Below are positions 22,040 to 34,939 of a stretch of DNA of 64,000 nucleotides, piece after piece. The first letter of the stretch is position 1. Each line of letters starts with the position of its first letter. The notes under the pieces were generated by a model, which worked only from the letters and a program-made list of their open reading frames with translations, made no database searches and had not been told where the DNA came from. The position numbers and the translations under genes were made by a program. Origin of the DNA: Notamacropus eugenii (Eukaryota; Chordata; Mammalia; Diprotodontia; Macropodidae); NCBI RefSeq assembly GCF_028372415.1, contig NC_092875.1:351188225-351252224 (forward strand), written 5' to 3'.

Positions 22040-22470
22040 GGTCAGTGGTGAAAGTCTCTTCTTCTATGGCAACTTTCTGCTGAAATTTCACTGAGAGCTG
22101 TCTTTGCCCCACAAGGTCACTTTTGAGAATTCAGTTCTTTAGCTGGCATCTGGAGTTTGGTCGATGCCAGGTCCAGGGGTGACACATCACAGCCATGGAC
22201 AGGAGGTGACATCTGGCTTAAACAATCAGGCATCTGCAGGTGGAGGTCACTAAAGCCTGCAGGAAACAAATATAGCAAACAACTTTAACAGATCAAAAGA
22301 AACAAGGAGACAAAAAGCAGAAGCAGGTTAGGTAGGGACAGCTATGTTTCTGGAGTTCATAAAACCACTGTCATAGCCTCATTCATGATTGAATAGAATA
22401 TATGTTAGGAGTACAGTCTGGTAATTATATACTCTTGAATAAACAACAGTTATGGTATTATATTTCCCAT
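22040..22470 (-). other. ERV-B post-pol non-coding region
   Basis: Lies between the dUTPase remnant and the 3' LTR. It resembles the 3' interior of ERV-A, which suggests that the two elements share ancestry in this part. No env frame is seen. Confidence 0.5.
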
Positions 22471-22499
22471 GTGTCATAATATCCATAGTCCTTCAAACA

Positions 22500-22862
22500 T
22501 CATCTTGGCTTCCATTTTACCCATACTTTAGCTTCCAATTTTACTCTGTTACAAGTTCCCAATCGTTCAATTGCTCTGCCAGTTATTTTGGAAGGAGAAT
22601 CACTTTTCCCACGGGGTATTGTTTCACAAGGAATAATAATCACTTTAACTATTCTATCAATTTTGCAAAACTGTATGAGTTCTTCATCTAAATTTTGGAA
22701 TGTTACAATAATTTCTCCTTCATATTTAGAATCTAACACTCCAACCAATGCATATATTCCTTGAGCTGCTAATCCTGACTTAGATAATATCCATCTAAAA
22801 TTATTTTTAGGGATGCTCATATTCCAGTAGGGATTTTTCTGGTTTCTTTTCTCTCCAACCAA
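22500..22862 (-). pseudogene. ERV-B dUTPase remnant
   Basis: A 120-codon frame on the minus strand carries SGLAAQGIYALVGVLDSKYEGEI in two overlapping parts: the 'SGLA-GI' block, then the GVxDxxYxGEI block that forms the nucleotide pocket. It is followed by a degraded GDRIAQLI-type block (KIDRIVKVI). These are motifs 2-4 of trimeric dUTPases, enzymes that cleave dUTP to dUMP. The position just downstream of integrase is the ERVL arrangement. The C-terminal glycine-rich motif is not evident. Confidence 0.78.
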
Positions 22863-23215
22863 AAGTCCTCTAAATAATGCAAATCATATCCTGCCAAACT
22901 ATGTGTCCCTGGATACCGTGCTGGGACATCTAGCCTCATCGTCCAATACTCAGTATTTGGGATCTTATGTTGTTTGTTGCTTTCTAATTTGTAAATTTGG
23001 GGTCATCATTCTGGCTAGGGGTTTACTTCCTCCCAATGGCATATTTATGAAAAATAGTGAATAAATTATCTTTCCAATGTTGAAAAGAATTATTAGAAAC
23101 TAGTTTCTTTAACTGTTCTTTCAATAATCCTTTCATTTTTTTCAATTAACCCAAATGCTTGTGGATAATATGGAATGATATATCCATTCCACGTTGTTTA
23201 ATACACAATATCACT

Positions 23216-24110
23216 TCATTTCATTACCTGTGAAATATATAAAAAGTTTTCACTTTGGTTCTGCATTGGGGTCCCATAGTATAGACTTATGATATCTAGA
23301 GTTTTACAGGTGGTTTTCTGGATCACATTCTTATAGGGACTAGCCACTACTACATCTGAATAAATGGCAATATGAGTACATATAAATTTACATCCTTTAT
23401 CTTGGAGTAGGGGTCTAATATAATCTATTTGGAAATTTGGGTTGATACTTTTCCCCTTGCTATCTCTCCAGTTACTACTTGAGGAACAGTTCATTGCTTT
23501 TCCAATTGACATATGTAGCATTACTCTGCTACCTGTCTTAACAATGAAGAGATAGTAATACCTCTGTCTTGTGCCCCCTATTGTGTGCCTAGACCCCAAA
23601 TGGCCAGTTGTTTGATTGACCCATTTTGCTAGTACCGGATCATCAGATGCTGTCAGAGTAGGAACAATATGTTGGTTAACAATATTTGCTAGTTGACCAG
23701 CATGTGTATTGTACTTGTATTCTTGCATGGTGAGAGCCACATGAGCATATACCTGAAAAACTGACAAATTAATAACCCAAGACATGTCCAATATATCTTC
23801 CCATAATTCTTTGCCCCAGGCTTGTTTGCCATGAAGTACCCAATTTTGACTTTTCCACATGGGCATCCATGTAGCTAACCCATTAGCTACCACCCATGAA
23901 TCAGTGAATGTATGACACTGTCCTCCTTGTTCTGTTTTGATATCTTGATGTACTGCCATAAGTTCAGCATATTGACTACTACCACCTCTTCCAGTATTTT
24001 CCAAAGTCAGCCCACTACATGAGTTATCGGCTATTGCTTTCCAATGTCCTTTGTGGCCCAAATATTTTGCTAAGCCATCAGTAAATCATGCTTGTCTCTT
24101 TTGTTCTTCA
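23216..24110 (-). pseudogene. ERV-B RNase H and integrase remnant
   Basis: A 281-codon open stretch (24061-23216) follows a short piece across a stop. RNase H landmarks are FTDG just before the stop, QYAELMAV with the catalytic Glu, and FTDSWVVANG with the next Asp. Integrase landmarks are GHLGSR near the zinc-binding part and FQIDYI with the first catalytic Asp. The second Asp region (YYGTPMQNQSENF) has lost its usual residues. Together these give the RNase H-integrase order of a retroviral pol. The product would be inactive. Confidence 0.8.
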
Positions 24111-25300
24111 GTTAATTCATCGTATTCCCCATTCCATTTTACGAAGGCCTGTACTAACTGTTGCTTTATTTCAGGGGATGTATTTGCTTTAGATTCATTT
24201 AAAGTTGAAACTCCACTTCTGTCTGTTCCAGATCTATTTTGAAGATACCATTTCCATTTAATTTTGCTAGCTTCTTGCGCAAGTCCAATTCTGTGAGAAA
24301 CTGGGGTACTCATTATCCAGGTCATAATGGAATTCCAGGCCTTAATATTACTTCATGGCCCAGAGTCAGTTGTTCAGTCTCTACCAAAGCCCCATATGCA
24401 ATTAACAACTGCTTTTCCAAAGGGATATATTGAACTCTAGATGAAGGGAGTTTCCTAGACAAAAGGGTTCCTAAGGGTACATTTCAGCTTTGTTGTTTTT
24501 TGTCATAAACTCTAGTTTGCATATTCATCCTGTACAGTCACTTGTAATTCCACTAAGCCACTTTGCCTAGACCATAAATCTAAGAACAATTGTGTAGCCG
24601 CCTTAGCTTCTTCAAAAGCTTTACTCTGCTCAAATCCTAGTAATTTTATATAACAATTTCAAAATTTTTCCTAGATGTGGTATGAGATGTCGCCAGTATC
24701 CAAATAATCTTATGAACTTTTGGGCCTCTTTCTTATTGGAGGGATAGGAAAATTCTGAATCTTTTTTGGGGCTTGTGGGATAATATCTCACAACCCCTGA
24801 TTCCCTTGTATATCCAAAAACTTTACAGTTTGAGCTGGCCCTTGAATCTTTGCAGGGTTAATTTCCCACCCTTTGCTTTTCATATGCTCAGTCAAAAGTG
24901 TCAAACTCTTCTCCACTTCTTTTACAGTTTTTCCTATATCATAATATCATCTATGTAGAGAGTAAGTTATACATCAGGTAGCTCTAATTCATCTAAATGT
25001 TCAGCCACAATCCTGTTACATATAGTGGGGCTATGCAGATATCCTTGTGGCAAGCATGTAAAAGTATATTATCAGCCTTGTCAAGTGAAAACAAATTGGT
25101 CCCCCTTCTTTAGAATCTATTGGGATAGTAAAGAAAGCATTGTCTAAATCAATAACTGTGTACAAAGTTTCATCATATTTATGAATCCTTTCTATTAAGG
25201 TAACAGTATATGGAATAGCAACATGCAAGGGAGGAGTCACTTTATTCAGTTGTCTATAATCTACTGTCATCCTCCATGTCCCATTTGACTTTCACACTGG
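24086..25300 (-). pseudogene. ERV-B reverse transcriptase remnant
   Basis: The piece at 25270-25031 has VDYRQLNKVTPPL and VIDLDNAFFTIPI, the fingers and first catalytic Asp of an ERVL-type reverse transcriptase. Further along, near 24937-24960, the minus strand encodes YIDD, the catalytic YxDD box. The connection toward RNase H is at 24325-24086. Stops and shifts separate the pieces, so no full polymerase can be read. Confidence 0.8.
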
Positions 25301-25935
25301 CCAGACAGGATTATTTCATTGAGTGGTTAAATGAATTAAGATCATAGTATGCATCTGCATTCCTGATCATTATGGAAGTCTTCATTACCTTCTGCTTTAA
25401 TTTTCTTATATAGTCCCTAAGTGAATACCAGGGTCTATATCCACTAGGCCACATAGAGTCAGTAGGTAGGCTACTGCTTACTGCATCCTTCTGCAGCCAA
25501 AGCAAACAGATTAGTCTTATTGTTACCTCCTTGTATATTCTAATCTCTAAGAGCTTACTGTACAAAGGTATTCTGACTGATCCCTATAAATTTCAAGCAG
25601 TCCATGCCATCTGTTGATACTCCTCCAGTCCCTTCATCACTAACTCTCACCATCCAAGATATTAACCATTCTCCCATCCTTTGAGTGAATCGAATCAAGA
25701 TATCTGTTACCTCCTGCTGAGTAAAATCCTCTTTAAATACCGTGTTCCCTGCTTTGTTCTCTTATTTTCATCTTAGTATGGGGGTGTGCTTCTGCCTGAG
25801 AAGTCTCCTTCTGTAGCATTGTTTCATTTTCATCCCAGTAACTCTCCTGGAAGTCATTGCCATGGCAACTAGGCTGGGTTTGTACAAAGGTTGCATGCAT
25901 ACTTCTTTTGCCAGCCTTCCACTTCATCTTCTGAA

Positions 25936-26350
25936 CTAAAAGGCTGTTGCCTTTTCTTCCAACTGAGACCTCCCAGTTTGCTCTTTTAAAAAAGAGCCAT
26001 AACACTGAGAATTCCCATGCAAATTAGCTAACTGTTTTTCCATCTGAATTTTTTCCTTCAGCAGTTCCTCTCTGCTTTTAAACATAATATAGTAACCTGC
26101 TAATAAAATCTGGCCTCTCCTACACACCCCTGCCCATCCGTTCCCTAGATTTATTGGTATTACTTGCAAATACCTTTCCAAATCTCTTGGTTCCCCCTTC
26201 TGTAACCTTGGTTCCCAGTTTTCACAGGGTCCAGTGCTCTTAGCCCATTCTCTTGCTAGGGAGGAATAAGGCAAATCCTCCCATTCTGGGATATCTGTTT
26301 CTTGCTCCAAGAGCTCTTCTCTGCCTTCAAATACAAATTTTATACTCTGT
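25936..26350 (-). pseudogene. ERV-B leader/gag-region open frame, decayed
   Basis: An open frame of 188 codons (26502-25936) runs from the 5' LTR through the primer-binding site into the interior. The interior part has a charged segment (REELLEQETDIPEW, SREELLKEKIQMEKQ) like the coiled N-terminal part of ERVL gag. This is a weak call: no nucleocapsid zinc knuckle is seen and the part in the LTR cannot be natural coding sequence. Confidence 0.4.
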
Positions 26351-26369
26351 GATCCTGTTTGTGTTACCA
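26351..26369 (-). promoter_or_regulatory. Candidate primer-binding site of ERV-B
   Basis: The minus strand reads tggtaacacaaacaggatc, two bases after the LTR end. The CAAACAGG core recalls the tRNA-Lys site of ERV-A. It also shares about 12 of 19 positions with a tRNA-Leu site. The primer cannot be settled by eye. Confidence 0.5.
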
Positions 26370-26371
26370 AA

Positions 26372-26830
26372 TGTATCACCCAGGTAATATTCACAGCACC
26401 AAGTGCGACTATGGATATGCTGGCATAGTTCTGAATTGCAAAGTATAACAGACTCTCCATATAGAAGGCAGAAGAAAAACATTTTTCCAGACATCCCAGC
26501 ACTAGAAAGTCATATCTGTCATAGTAACTGAAAATTCAATGCACATTATTATAGCAAGGGACAAAACTGTTTCCAAGTCTTTCTCTCCTGCCTTGGCCTT
26601 CCCACAAATAAACACTTATGAGTCTAGCTGTCATTCCCTGCCTATATCCTCTCTCCCCTGCCCCAACTATTCTCACCAACTTTCTACCAGGTTCTGCTCC
26701 ACTCTTTCTGTTCCACCTGTTCAGCAAGCTTCTTCCAGCACATATGATTTAGACTTCCATGTGATTTAAGCAGGTTACATGGGCCTATTAATGAATGGGA
26801 AAGATCTTCCCATTTAAATTACCCATTACA
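26372..26830 (-). repeat. 5' LTR of ERV-B
   Basis: A 459-bp LTR. On the minus strand it begins TGTAATGG and ends ATACA next to the primer site. Its 3' half is repeated, diverged, at 26955-27235, and its first 38 bp at 21761-21798, which supports the LTR assignment. Confidence 0.75.
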
Positions 26831-26954
26831 CCTTGCTTGCTTGATTTTCAAATTTCTTTTTGAGAGCTTCCATGGCCTGAGACCAATTCTAATTTTTCTT
26901 AGAGGTTTTGGATATAGGAACTTTGACTTTGCTATCTTCTGAGTTTTGATCTTC
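26831..26954 (-). mobile_element. L1/HAL1 ORF1 fragment, antisense
   Basis: The minus strand carries 'tggaagctctcaaaaagaaa'-type coding sequence matching the start of HAL1 ORF1 (compare 2535-2560, 'catggaagagctcaaaaag'). It is sandwiched between two LTR pieces of the ERV-B family. Confidence 0.6.
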
Positions 26955-27235
26955 TGTAATGCTCAGGAGATATTCACAATCCCTATGGCGGCCATGAATA
27001 TTTTGGCACAATTCTGAATTGTGAAATACAACAGACTGTCCACATGGAAGTCAGAACTAAAACATTTATTCAGACACAAGAAAGCCAAATCCACCATAGT
27101 AACAAAAATCTATACAGAATAACAATACAGAGAACAACACCATCCCCAAGCCTTCCCCTACTTGGCTTCCCACTAACCAGCTCAATTAAACAAATCACAA
27201 GCAGGCTCCCTTAAACAAAATCACAGATAAGCTCT
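26955..27235 (-). repeat. Partial solo LTR of the ERV-B family
   Basis: Aligns with the R-U5 half of the ERV-B LTR, for example 'attctgaattgtgaaataca' against 'gttctgaattgcaaagtata'. It keeps an AATAAA signal on the minus strand (reverse complement near 27073) that the ERV-B LTR has lost. It is an independent insertion. Confidence 0.68.
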
Positions 27236-30412
<3,177 letters not shown>

Positions 30413-30417
30413 GTTAT

Positions 30418-30960
30418 CATAACCTTTGACTTCACAATACCACTACTAGGTCCATATCTCAAAGAACTTAAAGAAAAAAGCAAATGATCTATATGTACAA
30501 AAATTATTTTGTAGCAGCTCTTTTTGTGGTGACAAAGAAATGGAAATTTAGGGAATGTTTCTCAACTGGGGGATTGGCTGTGCTATATAATTGTGATGGA
30601 ATTCTGTATGGTATAAGAAATGATAAGAAGGGTATTTTCAGAAAAATCTGGAAAGACTTATAGGAAGTGATGCAAAATGAAGAGAGCAGACCTGAGAGGA
30701 CATTGTAGATAATGTACAATATTATATGATAATATTGTATGATGATAGCTTATGAATGACTTACCTATTTTGATTGTAAAACAGGTAGAGAATCTTTCTA
30801 CTGCAAATATAGATGATACCAAAGAATTTAAGATATTAAAAAATACTTTTTTGTCTGCTTTATTTTATAACGTGATTAATATGGAAATATATATTTCCAT
30901 TACTTCACATGTATAATCTATATGAAATTGTTTGCCTTATCAAGGAAGTAGAATAATAAT
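30418..30960 (+). mobile_element. L1 LINE 3' end
   Basis: Carries 'acaataccactactaggtcc', 'agcagctctttttgtggtga' and 'tggaaagacttataggaagt', the end of ORF2 and the 3' UTR. It abuts the truncated 5' end of the STAG2 retrocopy. Confidence 0.7.
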
Positions 30961-31772
30961 ACAGGAAAGATAAAAATTGAAATTCAGAATATTTTACTTG
31001 AATGTTAAATTCCTTTACATGTAATTGAGAAATACTTCAAAAAATAAATTTTAGAAACTGGAAAGCAATAAAACTAGACTTCTTAAAAAATTAATTAAAG
31101 GTAGGGAATAAAGTTAACTTGGTATTTATTCACATACTACATTTGAACCAAAAATTATCTATAGCTATCCCTGTTACTTTCCAGTTTACAAAGAAACTAC
31201 ATTTACAGTCACTTTTCTTAACATAACCATGTTTGTCTTTTATTAGATGATGTTTTTATTTATTAGATGCTATTTATAGTTTTATTTTTATGTAATATAT
31301 ATTTGTCATATATTTATATTTATTAAATGTTACTTATATTTACTAAATGATACAAACTTTCTGTTACTTATTTAATAAAATTTCCTTTTTCTTTTCATTG
31401 ATCTTTGGCCATGTTAAACAACTAGAAATTAGAGGTTCTCTTAAATAGCTCTGAATTCTTTAATTTGCATTCCTCTCTAGAATCATTTTTATTGAGGTTG
31501 AGTGAGTTATTCTGCCTTCTGTTTGCTTTGAATCTTATCATCTTAGCCTTTCAATTTTGGTTTTAATTTGCTGATTAAGGGAAATGACAATTTCTGATAT
31601 ATTTTTATTTTTTCAAATTCCTTTTTTATGTGTTTTTTTGTTGCCCTTAAATGAACAATATAGTGTTCAGGTTTTCTGTAATGTGAAAATATTGATACAA
31701 TTTTCCATTGCCTTTCTGCAGATCTTCAATAGCTCTTGTAATGTCTGAAATATTGTGTTTGATGCCTTTCTT
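30961..31772. other. AT-rich DNA, unassigned
   Basis: No gene is seen. The part at 31440-31772 resembles antisense coding sequence of an L1 ORF1 coiled-coil region and would continue past HAL1-3 at 34739, but this is too weak to call. Confidence 0.35.
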
Positions 31773-31787
31773 TTGGGTGTATTTCTT
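31773..31787. repeat. Target-site duplication of HAL1-3, left copy
   Basis: ttgggtgtatttctt, repeated without mismatch at 34724-34738. Confidence 0.93.
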
Positions 31788-32609
31788 TTTTTTTTTTCCT
31801 TTCCAGTGTTTTCTTTTTTTTTTTTATTTTCACAAAATTTTGGGTTACAAATTTTCTCCCCTTTTATCCCCTCCCCCCCCCAAACCCAAGCATTTTAGTT
31901 GCCCCTGTGACCAATCTGCTCCCTCCTCTATCCTCTCTCCTTGTCCATGTCTCTGTCTTCTCTTTTGTCCTGTAGGGCCAGATAGCTTTCTTGACCCCTT
32001 AACCTGTATTTCTTGTTACCCAGTGGTAAGAACATTACATTTGGTCCTAACACTTTGAGTTCCAACTTCTTTAGCTCCCTCCCTCTCCACCCCTTCCCCT
32101 TGGAAGACAAGCAATTCAATATAGGCCAAATCTGTTTAGTTTTGCAAATGATTTCCATACTAGTTGTGTTGTATAGGACTAACTATATTTCCCTCCATCC
32201 TATCTTGTCCCCCATTACTTCTATTTTCTTATGGTCCTTTCCCTCCCCATGAGTGTCGACCTCGGATTGCATTCTCTTCCCCATCCCCTCCCCTCCATCC
32301 TCCCCTCCACCCTGCTTGTGCCCCTGTCCCCCACTCTCCTGTATTATGAGATAGGTTTTCCTATCAAAATGAGTGTGCATTATATTCTTTCCTTTAGTGG
32401 AATGTGATGAGAGTAGATCTCATGTTTTTCTCTTGCCTCCCCTCTTTATCCCACCACTAATAAGTCTTTTGCTTGCCTCTTTTATGAGAGATAATTTGCC
32501 CCATATAACTTCTCCCTTTCTCTTTCCAATATTTCTCTCTCACTGCTTGATTTCATTTTTTTTTAAGATATGATCCCATCCTCTTCAATTCACTCTGTGC
32601 ACTCTGTCT

Positions 32610-32652
32610 CTATGTATGTGTGCGTGTGTGCATGTGTGTGTGTGTGTGTACT
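32610..32652 (-). repeat. (GT/CA)n microsatellite of HAL1-3
   Basis: An interrupted GT run (plus strand) after 'gtctctatgtatgtgtgcg', in the standard HAL1 position. Confidence 0.82.
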
Positions 32653-32784
32653 CCCACCCAGTACCCAGATACTGAAATGTTTCAAGAGTTACAAATATTG
32701 TCTTTCCATGTAGGAATGTAAACAGTTCAACCTCAATAAGTCCCTTATGACTTCTCTTTGCTGTTCACCTTTTCATGGTTCTCT

Positions 32785-33874
32785 TCATTCTTGTGTTAGA
32801 AAGTCAAATTTTCTTTCTAGCTCTGGTCTTTTCATCAGGAAAATATGAAAATCCTCTATTTCATTGAAAGACCATTTTTTCTCCTGAAGTATTATACTCA
32901 GTTTTGCTGGGTAGGTGATTCTTGGTTTTAGTCCTAGTTCCTTTGACTTCTGGAATATCCTAGTCCATTCCCTTCGATCCCTTAATGTAGAGGGAGCTAG
33001 ATCTTGTGTTATCCTGATTGTATTTCCACAATACTTGAATTGTTTCTTTCTAGCTGCTTGCAATATTTTCTCTTTCACCTGGGAATTCTGTAATTTGGCC
33101 ACAATGCTCCTAGGAGTTTCTCTTTTTGGATCTCTTTCATGCGGTGTTCTGCGGATTCCTTGAATATTTATTTTGCCCTCTGGTTCTAGAATCTCAGGGC
33201 AGTTTTCCTTGATAATTTCATGGAAGATGATGTCTAGGCTCTTCTTTTGATCATGGTTTTCAGGTAGTCCCAGAATTTTTACATTGTCTCTCCTGATTCT
33301 ATTTTCCAGGTCAGTTGTTTTTCCAATAAGATATTTCACACTATCTTCCATTTTTCGAATCTGCAGGCTATGTTCTGTGATATCTGTCTTTCTCATGAAG
33401 TCCTTAGCGTCCATCTGTACTATTCCAGTTTTGAAAGATCTATTTTCTTCAGTGAGCTTTTGAATCTCCTTTTCCATTTGGTTAATTCTGCTTTTGAAAG
33501 CATTCTTCTCCTCATTGGCCCCTTGCACCTCCCTTGCCAACTGAGTTAGTCTAGTTCTCAAGGTGCCAATTTCTTCAAGATTTTTTTTGGTTCTCCTTTA
33601 GCAGGGAGCTGATCTGCTTTTCATGCTTCTCCCTCATCCCTCTCATTTCTCTTCCCAGTCTTTCCTCCACCTCTCTAACTTGATTTTCAAAATTCCTCTT
33701 TAGCTCTTCCATGGCCTGAGCCCATTGGGTGGGCTGCGACACAGAATCCTCGATTTCTGTGTCTTTGCCTGATGGCAAGCATTGTTCCTCCCCATCAGAA
33801 AGGAAGGGAGGAAGTGTCTTTTCTCCGAGAAAGTACCCTTGAATAGTTTTATTTCTTTTCCCTTTTCTTGGCAT
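32785..33874 (-). pseudogene. HAL1-3 ORF1, nearly intact, one frameshift
   Basis: The start MPRKGKRNKTIQGYF is at 33874. The first part runs to about 33575 and the second from 33561 to the stop at 32785. They are separated by one extra base in an A run: A8 here, A7 in HAL1-1 (near 33582). The coiled coil, the RRM with ENRIRRDNVKILGLPEN, and the C-terminal domain with VKEKILQAARKKQFKYC and LGLKPRITYPAKLSI are all present. The position of the HAL1-1 nonsense codon is sense (Gln) here. The length, about 362 codons, equals that of HAL1-1. Confidence 0.9.
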
Positions 33875-34723
33875 TCTCCCCAGCCAGTGGCTTGACCTTT
33901 GAATATTCTCCTCACACCCACCTCGCCTCCTGGTCCTCCCCGCCAGCGTTTGGGAACTGAGATTCAAATGCTGCTTCCCATCTTAGGATTTTTGGCGGGG
34001 GCAGGGCTGCTATTCAGTGTGGGAATTAAGTTCAGGTGGTCAGGGGCAGGGCCGCCTCTCTGGCTCAGTTCCCTCTGGGGGTTTATGCACAGACCTTCCA
34101 CAATGGATCCAGGCTCCCGCCCGTTTGGGGAGCCCCTGTCTGCAGCTGCCTCTCAGCTTCTATCTCCTGGGGGGGCCCGAGCCATGGGGGCACCCCGCTC
34201 CCCTCTCGACCCGCCAAAGACACTCTCTCACCTACCCCTGTCAGTCACCTGTTGGTGGGGGGGCTTGTGCCGCCGCTGGAGATCCCATCTCTGGAGCCTT
34301 CTCGGATCTGTACCTCTCGGAGCCACAGCCACCGCTGCTGCCACAGGTCCAGGCTGGGCTCTGCGTCTGCAGCGTGACGGACCTTTTGCGAGAGGTTTGC
34401 AGGTCCCTCTGTGGGTGGAGGGACCCACGTGGCCACTGGAGATCACGTTCCCGTAGCCCGCTCGGATCTTTTCCTCACGGTGTCGCTGCCGCGGCAGGGC
34501 TGCCCTCTGCTCCCCGACCCGGCGCCCAGTCCATGGCGTGAAGGACCCCCCGCGAGAGGTTTCGAGGTCTCTCTGGAACAGAAATCTCCCTCGCTCCAAT
34601 ATTCCGTGGTCTCTGAGTGCAGAATTCTCCCTGGGTTGGTCCCCTCTAGCCGTTCTGTGGTTTGTGGGTTCGGAGCTGTGTGTATGTGCGTCTTTCTACT
34701 TCACCATCTTGGCTCCGCTCCCC
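33875..34723 (-). promoter_or_regulatory. HAL1-3 5' UTR with two promoter-like monomers
   Basis: 849 bp, against 675 bp in HAL1-1. It is GC-rich with many CpGs, the densest CpG cluster of the window. Two tandem units of about 155-160 bp (34276-34435 and 34436-34590) each run from 'ctggagatc' through 'ctcggatct' to 'gcgagaggttt'. HAL1-1 and HAL1-5 have only one unit. Promoter function is inferred from L1 biology. Confidence 0.75.
34276..34590 (-). repeat. Tandem duplication in the HAL1-3 5' UTR
   Basis: Unit 1 is 34276-34435 and unit 2 is 34436 to about 34590. Shared blocks in the same order are ctggagatc, ctcggatct, gacggaccttttgcgagagg in unit 1 against gaaggaccccccgcgagagg in unit 2, and ggtttgcaggtccctctg against ggtttcgaggtctctctg. 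The units differ at many sites, so the duplication is not recent or the units were acquired separately. Confidence 0.75.
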
Positions 34724-34738
34724 TTGGGTGTATTTCTT
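34724..34738. repeat. Target-site duplication of HAL1-3, right copy
   Basis: ttgggtgtatttctt, identical to 31773-31787, directly at the 5' end of the element. Confidence 0.93.
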
Positions 34739-34784
34739 GAAAGCTCTGATATTACTTTATGGTTCTCACTATCTCAATAGCTAA

Positions 34785-34935
34785 TGTATGTATGTATGTA
34801 TGTGTATAGACACACATGAATGCACATAGATATATACACATTTATATACACACCTACATCTGTATATATCTATACATACACACATACATGTACACATATG
34901 TGTATATGTGTATACATGCATACCCATATAGTCAT
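34785..34935. repeat. Simple repeat (TGTA/CATA-rich)
   Basis: TATG units at 34785-34805 are followed by alternating CATA/TGTA sequence. The Tyr/His-rich ORFs over it on both strands are artefacts. Confidence 0.75.
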
Positions 34936-34939
34936 GTGC

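Larger units (their letters stand above)
21761..26830 (-). mobile_element. ERV-B, class III/ERVL-like retrovirus
   Basis: An antisense provirus with a 5' LTR at 26372-26830, a decayed leader/gag region, pol (reverse transcriptase, RNase H, integrase), a dUTPase after the integrase and a 38-bp remnant of the 3' LTR at 21761-21798. A dUTPase downstream of integrase and the lack of an env frame are hallmarks of ERVL elements. Every frame carries stops, so it is a fossil. The 3' LTR is truncated where it meets the A-rich tail of the L1 on its left. Confidence 0.82.
31788..34723 (-). mobile_element. HAL1-3, full-length half-L1 retrotransposon
   Basis: 2936 bp between perfect 15-bp TSDs. On the minus strand it begins GGAGCGGAGCCAAGATGG. 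A long CpG-rich 5' UTR (34723-33875) with a tandem duplication is followed by ORF1 (33874-32785) with one frameshift, the 3' region with a CA run (32610-32652), and an A-rich tail. The tail has a 16-base non-A island (about 31799-31814). Perfect TSDs, dense CpG and a single lesion make it probably the youngest copy here. Confidence 0.93.

Noticed and set aside
33899..34740. Large ORFs (up to 185 codons) over the HAL1-3 5' UTR
   Set aside because: Same reason as for HAL1-1. The region is an antisense, CpG-rich promoter and the frames are not shared.
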